Source: an uncultured Lachnospiraceae bacterium (GTDB taxonomy: Bacteria > Bacillota_A > Clostridia > Lachnospirales > Lachnospiraceae). Taken from it: a stretch of 9,856 nucleotides of DNA. Within the stretch, counting starts at the first letter, position 1; every line of letters starts with the position of its first letter. The position numbers and the translations under genes were made by a program. Location of the stretch: the NCBI GenBank assembly GCA_900555005.1, contig USJM01000060.1, forward strand, positions 1-9,856, given 5' to 3'. The notes beneath the pieces are model-generated. The model saw only the letters and a program-made list of their open reading frames with translations, ran no database searches and was not told the origin of the DNA. Positions 1-7,929 of this stretch are shown piece by piece.

Positions 1-48
1 ACTACCAGGAATCCGATGACTGAAATTGAATTTGCGAAAAAATCTTGA
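1..48 (+). CDS. Possible 3' end of a plus-strand gene (partial)
   Basis: Frame 1 is open from the window edge for 15 codons (ending ...PMTEIEFAKKS) and stops with TGA at 46-48. The peptide looks protein-like but is far too short to identify. A hairpin follows 16 bases later, but it has no T-run in the plus direction, so it does not clearly belong to this frame. It may be the tail of a convergent gene or chance; the sequence left of the window would decide. Confidence 0.2.
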   Translation, partial: TTRNPMTEIEFAKKS

Positions 49-54
49 CACTAT

Positions 55-101
55 CGAAAAAATACGGAAGGAGACCGGGATATATACCCAGTCTCCTTCC
101 G
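55..101 (-). terminator. Intrinsic terminator of the sugar operon
   Basis: A perfect 11-bp stem (65-75 with 91-101, CGGAAGGAGAC/GTCTCCTTCCG) continues, after one mismatch, into a GGG/CCC pairing around an AT-rich loop. On the minus strand the stem is followed by TATTTTTTCG (T-run at 62-57), a textbook Rho-independent terminator. There is no T-run on the plus side, so it works for the minus-strand operon. It lies about 240 bases after the isomerase stop codon. Confidence 0.9.
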
Positions 102-338
102 AATCTGTGATCACTTCAGAAAGTCTTTACCTTCAAGATTTAACTTACTACCCCTAAAATCGCCTAATCTGTGCTCAAAACGACTTAGACCTCGAAAATG
201 AATACTCAAAAGAATTATTCCCAATAATCGAATTTTATTTCTGACGGTCACAGAGCTTCACAATATCATCATCAAAACTTAACCGCTTCAATCTGGAAGT
301 GCCATTTTTTGATTATTAATGATACATATGCTTTCGTT
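102..338. other. 237-base 3' untranslated region, no gene recognised
   Basis: This is AT-rich sequence between the isomerase stop and the operon terminator. The minus strand has a startless 25-codon open stretch (312-238, stop 237-235, including RLKRLSFDDDIVKLC) with no visible RBS or ATG. It could be the remnant of a lost downstream gene or chance. No tRNA, riboswitch or second hairpin was seen. Confidence 0.5.
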
Positions 339-1610
339 TTACCCGTATACCGGTCCGTAATACTCACAAGCCCTTATATCCGCGCCAATGCTTCCTTTAT
401 CGCCGAAAGCTCCCCATACATGAGGTCTGAAAATCCTGTCCTCACTCACATTGTGCATGGTCACTGGTATCCGGAGCATTGCACAAAGTGTGATCAGATC
501 TGCCCCAATATGCCCATACGTCCATGCCCCATGGTTTGCACCCCATTCCGACATCATCATATACGTATCACTAAAAGCACCTTTCCCTGTCAGACGCGGT
601 ACAAAAAATGTGCTTGGCCATGTCCTGTCTGTTCTCTTGTTTATCTTGTCAAAAACATCAGGCGGCACAACAACTGTGCTACCCTCAGCGATCTGAAGAG
701 TTGGTCCTATGCCATCTATCAGGTTCAGCCTTGCCATCGTGACAGGCATCTCTACGTTTGTGAGAAAATGTGACGAAAAACCTCCTCCCCGGAACTCTGT
801 AAGGCTTGCCGGGCACCAATCTGTCATCTTCAGGCAGTTTTTCTCATCCTCCTCAGTGACCTTCCACCATTTCTTCATGACTGGCTTTCCCTCTTCATCG
901 ATACTTGCCCCGCAGCCATCGAGACAGGTAGAGCCTGAATTGATCAAATGAATAAACCCATTTTCAGCCTTGCCTATTGGGTCCCATCCGGTTACACGCT
1001 TCAAAGCTGAGGGACTCCAGTAGCACCTGACATCGGAGAATCCTGCTGCCTGTCCTGTCAGAAGGTTTTCAAAAAGCATGGCTATTCCATTATTGTTATC
1101 CCCTTCTGTGGCAAAAACAGCAGGCTGTCTGATCCCATTCCAGTCGAAAGTAGAATTCAGAATCGCCTCTGTGAAATCTGCATTTGGTTTCCAGTCTGTC
1201 CATGCACGCTGCCCCTGAAATCCAGCAAATACTGCATTCTTCCCAAGTGCCTCTTCCTTCCACTTTCCGTCATCCATCTGTGCAAGCTTTGGATTGCCAA
1301 ACATGATGTCTCTTATAACGAGCGTCATTCTGGCAATCAATCTCCATTCTTCTTCCTTCTGCTCATCTGTATGTTTCAGTTGAGGCGAATTTTTATCAAA
1401 TCCCTCCGGGCAGTTTGCCTTGATCCAGGAAAGGGCTTTCTCATATTCCTTGTGATCGTAAATTCCATACTCGATTCGCCTCAGGATTTCTGTCATATCG
1501 ACCCATTCAGGTCGGATCCCCAGGTAGTGAATCAGGAACTTTGGGTCTATAAACGATCCCATGATTCCCATAGACACGCCGCCAAAGCCGACATATGATT
1601 TATTTCTCAT
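339..1610 (-). CDS. fucI: L-fucose isomerase C-terminal fragment (catalytic part)
   Basis: This is the second part of the frameshifted isomerase, 423 residues from an ATG at 1610 that overlaps the upstream stop as ATGA. It begins at the family motif [15 protein letters not shown] and carries the metal-binding residues E169, D193 and H360 (fragment numbering), plus the conserved [27 protein letters not shown] and PRLTGKG segments. The frame is already family-like before this ATG ([10 protein letters not shown] aligns with E. coli residues), so the ATG is probably not an original start. Translational coupling through ATGA could still produce it, though only a weak GGTGAG lies just upstream. Confidence 0.75.
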   Translation of the reverse strand: MRNKSYVGFGGVSMGIMGSFIDPKFLIHYLGIRPEWVDMTEILRRIEYGIYDHKEYEKALSWIKANCPEGFDKNSPQLKHTDEQKEEEWRLIARMTLVIRDIMFGNPKLAQMDDGKWKEEALGKNAVFAGFQGQRAWTDWKPNADFTEAILNSTFDWNGIRQPAVFATEGDNNNGIAMLFENLLTGQAAGFSDVRCYWSPSALKRVTGWDPIGKAENGFIHLINSGSTCLDGCGASIDEEGKPVMKKWWKVTEEDEKNCLKMTDWCPASLTEFRGGGFSSHFLTNVEMPVTMARLNLIDGIGPTLQIAEGSTVVVPPDVFDKINKRTDRTWPSTFFVPRLTGKGAFSDTYMMMSEWGANHGAWTYGHIGADLITLCAMLRIPVTMHNVSEDRIFRPHVWGAFGDKGSIGADIRACEYYGPVYG

Positions 1611-2116
1611 CTCACCGACAGCGATAGAGCACTGTGCAAGCGGAGAATCTTTTCGGCAACATCTGCAGGAATGGAATCATCTCCCATGTCCTGAACATCC
1701 CTGCCATAAATTGAAAATACCGGAATTCCAACTTCATTGTGGGCAGATAATGCTGATGCAAGATATACAGCTCCCGGGCGCTCCGTTCCGTTAAATCCCC
1801 ATATAGCCTTGATGGTAAGCGGGTCGATATCAATGGTTTCCATAGGATAGCACCAGCTCGGCGTCACAGAAAGCGTGGCGACGACATTCGCCCTGCGAAA
1901 TTTCTCCTGACATCTGGCCGCTTCTTCGCTTCCGGATATACTTGTGTCAGCAATCACGCACTTTGCCCGTGTTCCATCCGAATAAAAAGCATGTTCTGAG
2001 ATCAGCTTCATGGCCGCCTGTGCCATTGAGGCAGTTTTCCCCTCGAGTTCATCCCGTATTCCAAGTCTTCTGGCATCAATGATCGGCCTGATTCCAATTA
2101 CTGGATATGATTTCAT
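1607..2116 (-). CDS. fucI: L-fucose isomerase N-terminal fragment
   Basis: This is the first part of the frameshifted isomerase, 169 codons as read. Residues 1-159 match the family: [11 protein letters not shown] near the N-terminus, VTPSWCY at 85-90, [15 protein letters not shown] at 106-120, SIYGRDVQD at 135-143 and [12 protein letters not shown] at 148-159. After that the frame runs into ten unrelated residues and stops at TGA 1609-1607. The fragment corresponds roughly to the N1 domain of E. coli FucI. An upstream ATG in the same frame at 2245 was rejected: it overlaps the 3-epimerase gene, and the homology and RBS begin at 2116. Confidence 0.75.
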   Translation of the reverse strand: MKSYPVIGIRPIIDARRLGIRDELEGKTASMAQAAMKLISEHAFYSDGTRAKCVIADTSISGSEEAARCQEKFRRANVVATLSVTPSWCYPMETIDIDPLTIKAIWGFNGTERPGAVYLASALSAHNEVGIPVFSIYGRDVQDMGDDSIPADVAEKILRLHSALSLSVR

Positions 2117-2138
2117 CCCCTGACACCTCGCTTTCCAG

Positions 2139-3041
2139 TCAAGCCTTATATGATCTGCTGTAGTCTGAATAAGGTCCACTAAACACATAGCGAAGGTACG
2201 CGACAGAATTCTTCGCATCTGTATCCAATCTGTTTTCATCGGCATGATGACTCAAATCACGCCAGATCTTAATATCTGAACCGACAGTCCCTCCCCCCTG
2301 AACAAAGGGCTCCATTACCACCGTTTTGTCATAGCCAATATCCCTAAGTGCTTCGCCAATCCCATACCAGTCCAGTCCGCCTTTTCCTGGAAGCCTGCGG
2401 TTATTTTCCCCTACATGAAAATGTCCGAGCTGCTTTCCTGCGAGGCGTATTGCGCCGCACATATCATCTTCTTCAATATTCATGTGGAAAGTGTCCAGCA
2501 TTATCTTTACAGAGGGTACATCTACTTGATCTACAAACCTTTTGCACTCCTCACATGTATTAATCAGGTACCCCTCGAATCGATTCAGCACTTCAAGACA
2601 GAAATCGATTCCCCTGTCAAAGGCTTCTTTTCCGACAGTCCGGACATTTCGTACACTCGCTGCCCAGTCCCCTTCTTTGTCAATTTTTTTTGAATAATCA
2701 ACCGGCCAGTAAGAATAGATTCCTCCTCCGATCGTATGAATATTCAATATTTCAAGTTTTCGAAGAAGATCAGAATAAAACGCAATGGCATGTTTCTGTA
2801 TATCAGGATCCTGACTTCCGAGGTTTTCAGAAGCCCCTGGTCCATATCCAGCAGTCAGCACCACCCCTTCATCTTCTGCCATATGTCTGAATTTGCGCAG
2901 TTGTTCATCCGACATCTGTTTCAGAATGGCGCAGGATATTTCAAGCGTGTCAAATCCGAGCTTCTTCACCTTTTTGACATACTTCGTCTGGTCACAGTTC
3001 CATTCCTTCTCCCAATAAGCAAAATATATCCCGTATCTCAT
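2139..3041 (-). CDS. D-psicose (D-allulose)/D-tagatose 3-epimerase family protein
   Basis: A 300-residue TIM-barrel ketose 3-epimerase of the clostridial D-psicose 3-epimerase group, interconverting ketoses at C3 (D-fructose/D-psicose as typical substrates; some relatives accept D-tagatose or pentuloses). The N-terminus [23 protein letters not shown] at 105-116, LEVLNRFE at 149-156, [11 protein letters not shown] at 182-192, [11 protein letters not shown] at 206-216 and VVMEPF at 241-246 are all family signatures. Metal ligands and catalytic residues fall at E150, D183, H209 and E244, with H186 and R215 also present; these are the same numbers as in the characterised C. cellulolyticum enzyme. 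A long GGAAGGGGG RBS precedes the ATG. It lies 21 bases after the hydrolase and 22 before the isomerase, so it is co-transcribed with both. The loop after R215 (GKGGLDWYG) differs from typical D-psicose epimerases, so the substrate is uncertain. Confidence 0.9.
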   Translation of the reverse strand: MRYGIYFAYWEKEWNCDQTKYVKKVKKLGFDTLEISCAILKQMSDEQLRKFRHMAEDEGVVLTAGYGPGASENLGSQDPDIQKHAIAFYSDLLRKLEILNIHTIGGGIYSYWPVDYSKKIDKEGDWAASVRNVRTVGKEAFDRGIDFCLEVLNRFEGYLINTCEECKRFVDQVDVPSVKIMLDTFHMNIEEDDMCGAIRLAGKQLGHFHVGENNRRLPGKGGLDWYGIGEALRDIGYDKTVVMEPFVQGGGTVGSDIKIWRDLSHHADENRLDTDAKNSVAYLRYVFSGPYSDYSRSYKA

Positions 3042-3062
3042 GTGGCCCCCTTCCGAACAAGT

Positions 3063-5105
3063 TTAATTCTGAAGCATGATCATTTTTACAATATCAAGAT
3101 GAGGTATGGTAATCGTCATCTTTCCGTCCAATACCTCACACGGAAGCTCCTCTCCTTCCGGCAGGCTCACAGCCTTTACACATGCAGTCGGTATGGTGAT
3201 ATGAATATGATCAACAGGAACAACCGGTGGCTCCTCCTGTTCATTGATCACTGCCAGATAGTCCCTTCCTTCTTTCATCCAATGAAGCGTTTCCACATAT
3301 TTCGGAGCGTCCGATTCCAGTGACAGACTTCCGGCAAGTTTTTTAACCATCCTGAAGAAAACAAGCCTGCTCATATATGGTTTCGAAAGTTCGATCGGGG
3401 CCGCCGTCCATATGATACGGCCATGTCCGAGTTTCTTCTCGATGGCGGCAGGGTGATCCGTATAAATTCCGGGCGGATTTGAATGAATTGCCGCAAACTG
3501 ATCAGTCCCAGTCATTGTATATGGCAGCGTTAGCGTTGCCAGTATGGTCTGATCTGTCGGGTTCTCAATCTCAACTGTTGTCTGCCTCATTGGAACTGTC
3601 AACGGAGCTAGATGACTGAATCCTTCAAAGTACTGCATTCCTGCTTCCGTCGGACTCATATAGGAAAAAGTATGTTCCGTACGCCCAGTTACTCTGACCC
3701 CGAGAAGCTTCTGCAGACGTTTGCTTCCGATCGGCCCACTGATCAGAAGATTTCCACCTCTCAGAAGATACCTTTCAATTGCATCCATCTCTTCCGTACG
3801 GATATGGGAAACATGAGAAAGGATCAGTACCTTAGATGGATCGTCTGCAATATTCCTGGATCCAATAACTGAAAACGGAATGTTTTCTGCCCTCAGTATG
3901 GACGCTGCAGATACTGGAGCATCCAGATACACGCCAGGCTCGCGCAGATGTTCATTTATCTCTTTCCCTGTCTCCTCTGGTGAGTATTTAGCATGAGATG
4001 CCAGCCAGATGGAGACATCATGTATCATCTTCCCACCGACATACGGCTCATACTGTGAAGTTTTCTGGTATATTTCCTTCATTGTCTTGTGATAGACATC
4101 AGGAACTATAGAGCCATCCGGATTAATGGCATCTACCAGCAGGAATGCCCCATTATGAACCAGCGCCGTGATTACATGAAGAAACAGCTCATCTCTAGTT
4201 TTTGTTGTCGTATGATAAGTCAATTCGGGGTCGCACCGCGAAGTATGATAAACAAAAGGAAGACGAGGAGAGACATTCTGATAATATTTATTTATAAATG
4301 TCTGCTGCAAAAAACCGCCATAATAATCACCGCTTGCTACATCAGACGCATCCATCAGCTCTTCAGAAACGCCATCGGACCACGGCATTGTGATCCTTGA
4401 AAACTGATGTTCCACTATTACATTCGGACGTATTTCTTTTACTGCTTGTGTAGATTCCTTGGCAAAATCTGTCATCCACTGATCTCTCCGGTATGCATAT
4501 TCCAGAAAATCCGGGTCGTCCCAGTCGATCATGCGCGGCAGTTCCTTTCCTGTCTCTTTGAAATATCTTTCACGGCAAGAAGGGCAGAAACAGATATCCG
4601 GCCAAAACGGCATATCAAGAAATATTCCATCGAATTCATAATTCTGGCATAATTCCTGGAGGCTCTCACGGACATATTCCCGATACTCTGGATTGTTCGG
4701 ACAGACAATACCGTACCTTCCTGTTCGGAAATTTGATAGATTTCTGTATTCCCTGAAGCATTTTCCATCCGCACAGACCATCCGCCATGATAAATGGTGT
4801 CCGTAAGCCCAGTTATCAAATATCTGCGAATAATATGCAACAACCCTGATTCCTTTTTCATGGCATTTCTGAACCATGTCTCCGAAGAAATCATATCCTT
4901 TCAGATTTTTATGCATCTCTCCGATTCTGGTTGGATAGTAACACAAGCCAGTATGCGGTTTTGCCTTGACCATTGCTGCTTGAATACCGGCATCTTTTAA
5001 CGCATCCACATACTCTTCCGTATTCAGATGACTCAGGTAAACCGGATTGTCATCTGCTATGTGCATGTCCATCAGATTTCTTCTGTAATTTCCGTCTGTC
5101 CACAT
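3063..5105 (-). CDS. Putative cytoplasmic glycoside hydrolase (hypothetical glycosyl hydrolase 6 / GH42-like fold)
   Basis: A 680-residue protein with no signal peptide, so it is expected to act on imported sugar in the cytoplasm. Residues about 10-345 look like the hypothetical glycosyl hydrolase 6 barrel (Pfam PF14871 type): LKDAGIQAAMVKAKPHTG near 36-53, GIRVVAYYSQIFDNWA at 85-100, and FDGIFLDMPFW at 158-168 followed by the Cys cluster CFCPSC (172-177). D164 and E232 (VVEHQFS) are acidic candidates for catalysis, by analogy only. Residues about 360-560 resemble the beta-galactosidase trimerisation (Rossmann-like) domain, with VLILSHVSHI and YLLRGGNLLISGP typical of it. The C-terminal 110 residues are beta-rich. 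The start is 3 bases after the regulator's stop, with AGAGGA upstream. The substrate is not known for the family; the adjacent epimerase and FucI suggest a glycoside of an unusual aldose. The hydrolase-class call is fairly sure, the sugar is not. Confidence 0.75.
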   Translation of the reverse strand: MWTDGNYRRNLMDMHIADDNPVYLSHLNTEEYVDALKDAGIQAAMVKAKPHTGLCYYPTRIGEMHKNLKGYDFFGDMVQKCHEKGIRVVAYYSQIFDNWAYGHHLSWRMVCADGKCFREYRNLSNFRTGRYGIVCPNNPEYREYVRESLQELCQNYEFDGIFLDMPFWPDICFCPSCRERYFKETGKELPRMIDWDDPDFLEYAYRRDQWMTDFAKESTQAVKEIRPNVIVEHQFSRITMPWSDGVSEELMDASDVASGDYYGGFLQQTFINKYYQNVSPRLPFVYHTSRCDPELTYHTTTKTRDELFLHVITALVHNGAFLLVDAINPDGSIVPDVYHKTMKEIYQKTSQYEPYVGGKMIHDVSIWLASHAKYSPEETGKEINEHLREPGVYLDAPVSAASILRAENIPFSVIGSRNIADDPSKVLILSHVSHIRTEEMDAIERYLLRGGNLLISGPIGSKRLQKLLGVRVTGRTEHTFSYMSPTEAGMQYFEGFSHLAPLTVPMRQTTVEIENPTDQTILATLTLPYTMTGTDQFAAIHSNPPGIYTDHPAAIEKKLGHGRIIWTAAPIELSKPYMSRLVFFRMVKKLAGSLSLESDAPKYVETLHWMKEGRDYLAVINEQEEPPVVPVDHIHITIPTACVKAVSLPEGEELPCEVLDGKMTITIPHLDIVKMIMLQN

Positions 5106-5108
5106 ATG

Positions 5109-6038
5109 TCAGTTATCCTCTTTGTTGTCATGATTAAACACACTCATGTTTTCCTGTTCGATGTTTACCGTGTGTTCAATAAAATAACTTGGGCTGACGC
5201 CTAAATATCTCTTGAATGCCTTACTAAACACAAATATGTTCGAATATCCCAACTTCTGTGCGATCTCTGTAATATTCTCCTTTCCACTCAAAAGAAGTTT
5301 CTGTGCTTTCTCCATTCGCATCATAATTATGTACTGATGCAGCGATACCCCCAGACATGCACTGAAGCTCTTCGTAAGATAATTTGGGGAAACTCCAACA
5401 TGAAATGCGATTTCGTCGTTGCTCAACTCTTCATTCACCGGTGCTGAATTCAGAAAATTGACCGTCTTTTCCACAAGCGCCCAAGCCTTTTTGTTTTTCA
5501 ATTCGTCCATCTTTTCCGGCTCTGCAGAACGCAGTGTCATGGCTAGAATCATCCGGCAATACTGCTTGAGAAAATACTCTCTCCCTTCTCTGTGATCCAT
5601 AAACTCCGCACGCATCAGCAGATATTGATGCATAAACTCCTGTCTCAATTCCTCACAGAAGTGAGAAATCACCGCCTCGTTCTTCATCAGAAGTTCCTTT
5701 TGCGGTACGATGTTCTCATCCTCGCTTCCGAGAATGTCGTGATTCGGAATAGCAGTTCTTCGCTTATCCTCATAGAAATCAAAGTGAAAAATATACTGCG
5801 TTAGAAGCTGCTGATCCCGCTGTATGATCATATGTGTGAGCAATGGAGGAAAAAGGATGACATCCCCGGCTGTCAGAGTATGGCTTACGCCTCCGATAAT
5901 AAAATCCGCACTTCCTGAGACAAGATACGTGAAAACATGATCCAGGTCTCTCCACTTTCCAGTAAGACCATAGGTTTTCTTTACTCTCATCATCCGGATA
6001 TAAGGATCGATGTCTCTGATTTCTTCGTAGGTCAACAA
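5109..6038 (-). CDS. AraC-family transcriptional regulator (cupin + HTH)
   Basis: A 309-residue AraC/XylS-type regulator. The N-terminal sugar-sensing cupin covers about residues 20-90 (FTYLVSGSADFIIGG, then AGDVILFPPLLTHMI). The C-terminal DNA-binding domain has two helix-turn-helices, at about 205-230 (LSNDEIAFHVGVSPNYLTKSF) and 255-285 (ITEIAQKLGYSNIFVFSKAF, ending at the conserved GVSPSYF). The start is TTG at 6038, chosen because AGGAG lies 6 bases upstream and there is no ATG nearby; a second TTG follows immediately. The RBS overlaps the stop codon of the permease gene, so translation is likely coupled. It sits between the transporter and enzyme genes and probably activates the whole operon, including itself, in response to the imported sugar or a metabolite. 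The repeats at 9333-9446 are its likely operator. Confidence 0.9.
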   Translation of the reverse strand: MLTYEEIRDIDPYIRMMRVKKTYGLTGKWRDLDHVFTYLVSGSADFIIGGVSHTLTAGDVILFPPLLTHMIIQRDQQLLTQYIFHFDFYEDKRRTAIPNHDILGSEDENIVPQKELLMKNEAVISHFCEELRQEFMHQYLLMRAEFMDHREGREYFLKQYCRMILAMTLRSAEPEKMDELKNKKAWALVEKTVNFLNSAPVNEELSNDEIAFHVGVSPNYLTKSFSACLGVSLHQYIIMMRMEKAQKLLLSGKENITEIAQKLGYSNIFVFSKAFKRYLGVSPSYFIEHTVNIEQENMSVFNHDNKEDN

Positions 6039-6048
6039 TTTTCTCTCC

Positions 6049-6888
6049 TTATCCCTTGACTGCTCCTGCCATCATCCCCTGCATAATCTGGTTATAGAAG
6101 AAAAGATAAATCACCAGCACCGGAAATGTTGCCATCGCCAGGCCGGAAAGAAGCAATGTATAACTCTTCATGTACTGGGATGTGAAATACGTCAGCCCAA
6201 TCTGGATGGTTTTCAGCTCCTCTTTGCTGATCAGAACCTGCGCAAACGCGAACTCATTCCATACATGCATGAAGGTCAGAATAACAACTGTTGAAATGAT
6301 TGGCTTGCAGATCGGGAAAATAACCTTCCACATGGTCTGCCAGAGGGTTGCACCATCAATTGCCGCCGCATCTTCCAGTTCCGTGGAGAGTCCTTTCAAG
6401 TACCCGTCAATCAGAAAAACAGACGTCGGCAGTTCCATCATCACATATACCGGAATCAGTGAGACTCTTGTATTCAGAATTCCGATTTTTTTCTCCTGGA
6501 TAAAAATTGGCACAATCAGTGCATAAATCGGAATCATCATCGACGCAAGAAGCAGTCCAAATATGATTCCTCTTCCCCTAAATCTAAATCTGGAGAGAAG
6601 ATACCCCATAATAAATGAAATAAAGAGAACAAGGATCAGTGACACAATGCTGTTGTAAGCTGTATTGAATAAGAACATTCCAAAATGGGCTTTTTTGAAC
6701 GCCTCCACATAGTTGCTAAACATCGGATGCCGTGGAAGAGACATAGGATTGACTGCAAACTCCTGGTCTGTCTTTAGCGAAGAGTACATAAGCCAGACCA
6801 CCGGGTAGATACATGACAGCGACAAAAACATAATCGGGATATTTACAAGAAGATTCCATCCTGCATTCTTGGCTTTTTTCTTACTCAT
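6049..6888 (-). CDS. Sugar ABC transporter permease, CUT1 family (MalG/ganQ type)
   Basis: A 279-residue integral membrane subunit with about six hydrophobic segments (near 13-36, 75-98, 106-130, 142-162, 198-220 and 244-266). The cytoplasmic EAA loop at 170-192 (ELEDAAAIDGATLWQTMWKV) is the docking site for the ATPase and is a close match to consensus. The short cytoplasmic N-terminus and the C-terminal ending (QGMMAGAVKG) are typical of MalG-like partners. The ATG overlaps the stop of the other permease as ATGA, so the two are translationally coupled and probably form a heterodimer. No strong RBS is visible apart from the coupling. The sugar transported cannot be read from the sequence; context points to a glycoside handled by the downstream hydrolase. 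Confidence 0.93.
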   Translation of the reverse strand: MSKKKAKNAGWNLLVNIPIMFLSLSCIYPVVWLMYSSLKTDQEFAVNPMSLPRHPMFSNYVEAFKKAHFGMFLFNTAYNSIVSLILVLFISFIMGYLLSRFRFRGRGIIFGLLLASMMIPIYALIVPIFIQEKKIGILNTRVSLIPVYVMMELPTSVFLIDGYLKGLSTELEDAAAIDGATLWQTMWKVIFPICKPIISTVVILTFMHVWNEFAFAQVLISKEELKTIQIGLTYFTSQYMKSYTLLLSGLAMATFPVLVIYLFFYNQIMQGMMAGAVKG

Positions 6889-7781
6889 TCGTATATCTTC
6901 TTTCTCGTCATGACAAACTGCAATGTTCCGGCTATTGCAAATGCAAAAACCAGAATCGCTACGGCAATTGCAGCTCCCATTCCAAAGTTTCCATACCTGA
7001 ATGTATATTCGTAGCAGTACATTGCCATCGATTCAGATGACCGTCCAGGGCCTCCGTTCGTAAGAGCCACCAGATGATCGTAAATCTTCATAGTTCCGGA
7101 AGCACACAGAATGATGCAGATCTTAAACGAGTCCCAAATCATGGGCAGCGTAATATAAATCGATTTTTTAAAGCCTGTGCATCCATCCAGTTCCGCACTT
7201 TCAAAAATTTCTTCAGGAATAGCTGCAACTGCACTTAGCATGATGACCATGTACAGTCCGATATATTGCCAGATTACAGGCACAGACACTGATCTCAGAA
7301 CAATAGAAGGATCTCCCAGCCAGTTTTTAATCAATCCGGATTGCCCGGTCGCACGCAGGAGTGCATTGAGCAATCCATTGTCCCCATTGTAGATAAATCT
7401 CCATACATAACCGACAACAATCGGAGCCATTACAACCGGGAAGAAGATAACTGCCCGGTGAAATGTTTTAAAACGCAGCCGGCGAATCGTCATCAGGAAA
7501 CAGATGATCAACGCGATTCCAACCTGCCCGATGGTACACACCAATGTCAAATATAAAGTATTGCCGACCACAAGCCAGAAATCTGCGGTCTTAAACAATT
7601 TGATATAATTTGCGAATCCGATAAATTTTGGTAAGCCGACTCCCTTCCACTTCGTCAGACTGTAATAAACAGAATTGGCCAACGGTCCGATCATTACAGA
7701 AACAAATGCAATAAAGGGAATCAGAACAAGTATGTATATGAAGATTTTCTGCTTCTTTGTTCTGATCTCTATCGTGTTCAT
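6885..7781 (-). CDS. Sugar ABC transporter permease, CUT1 family (MalF/ganP type)
   Basis: A 298-residue MalF-like membrane subunit with about six hydrophobic segments (near 13-33, 70-98, 109-130, 166-188, 218-230 and 267-290). The EAA loop lies at 190-213 (EEIFESAELDGCTGFKKSIY, then ITLP); the usual GA is GC here. The ATG at 7781 was chosen over an in-frame ATG at 7823 because GGAGG lies 5 bases before it, and the extra 14 residues would be encoded within the intergenic stem-loop. It pairs with the next permease, overlapping by four bases. No ATP-binding subunit is encoded in the window, as is common for CUT1 systems that share one MsmK-type ATPase encoded elsewhere. Confidence 0.93.
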   Translation of the reverse strand: MNTIEIRTKKQKIFIYILVLIPFIAFVSVMIGPLANSVYYSLTKWKGVGLPKFIGFANYIKLFKTADFWLVVGNTLYLTLVCTIGQVGIALIICFLMTIRRLRFKTFHRAVIFFPVVMAPIVVGYVWRFIYNGDNGLLNALLRATGQSGLIKNWLGDPSIVLRSVSVPVIWQYIGLYMVIMLSAVAAIPEEIFESAELDGCTGFKKSIYITLPMIWDSFKICIILCASGTMKIYDHLVALTNGGPGRSSESMAMYCYEYTFRYGNFGMGAAIAVAILVFAFAIAGTLQFVMTRKKIYE

Positions 7782-7793
7782 CCCAACCTCCGA

Positions 7794-7838
7794 GAAAGGG
7801 CACATCCATGCATGGTTCTGCATCTACGTGCCCTTTTC
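7794..7838 (-). promoter_or_regulatory. Intergenic stem-loop between binding-protein and permease genes
   Basis: AAAGGGCAC (7795-7803) pairs perfectly with GTGCCCTTT (7828-7836), a 9-bp stem around a 24-base loop. On the minus strand it begins 90 bases after the binding-protein stop and ends 13 bases before the permease ATG, just upstream of its RBS. Such hairpins are known to protect upstream mRNA or slow downstream expression, keeping the binding protein in excess over permeases. The run after it on the minus strand (TTTCTC) is too weak for an efficient terminator. Confidence 0.6.
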
Positions 7839-7929
7839 AACCGACATTGATTACACTATCGGAATCTCTTTACATATTCTCTGTTCTTCCGTCCATCACA
7901 TGTACGCAGATCTGATTTACATGTTCTTC

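Larger units (their letters stand above)
339..2116 (-). pseudogene. fucI: L-fucose/D-arabinose isomerase, split by a frameshift
   Basis: FucI-family isomerases convert an aldose to its ketose (L-fucose/L-fuculose, D-arabinose/D-ribulose) in the cytoplasm using Mn2+. The start at 2116 is preceded by GAGGTG at 7 bases and matches the family N-terminus ([11 protein letters not shown]). If one base is restored near 1640 the product is 592 residues; E. coli FucI has 591. Restored residues E338 (ATEGD), D362 (FSDVRCYW) and H529 (GANHG) match E. coli metal ligands E337, D361 and H528, and the C-terminus ([11 protein letters not shown]) is intact. All known functional residues are therefore present and only the reading frame is broken. 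Either the deletion is a sequencing error, or the gene is a very young pseudogene, or the two parts are made separately (see the fragments). It is the last gene of the operon, 22 bases after the 3-epimerase, whose product it may share as substrate. Confidence 0.85.

Noticed and set aside
309..773. 154-residue plus-strand open frame
   Set aside because: It lies antisense to the well-conserved C-terminal part of the isomerase, has no RBS and a Cys/His/Pro-rich composition typical of shadow frames.
1640..1660. Programmed -1 frameshifting in fucI
   Set aside because: A -1 slip would restore the protein, but there is no standard slippery heptamer at the break and FucI genes are normally continuous; a one-base deletion is simpler.
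2117..2245. Upstream start for the isomerase N-terminal frame
   Set aside because: The extra 43 codons overlap the 3-epimerase gene and do not resemble the FucI family; the match and the RBS both begin at 2116.
2736..3323. 195-residue plus-strand open frame
   Set aside because: Antisense across the 3-epimerase start and hydrolase end, no RBS, no recognisable domain.
7782..7823. Longer start for the first permease
   Set aside because: The added residues include the intergenic hairpin sequence and lack an RBS, while ATG 7781 has GGAGG at the right distance.
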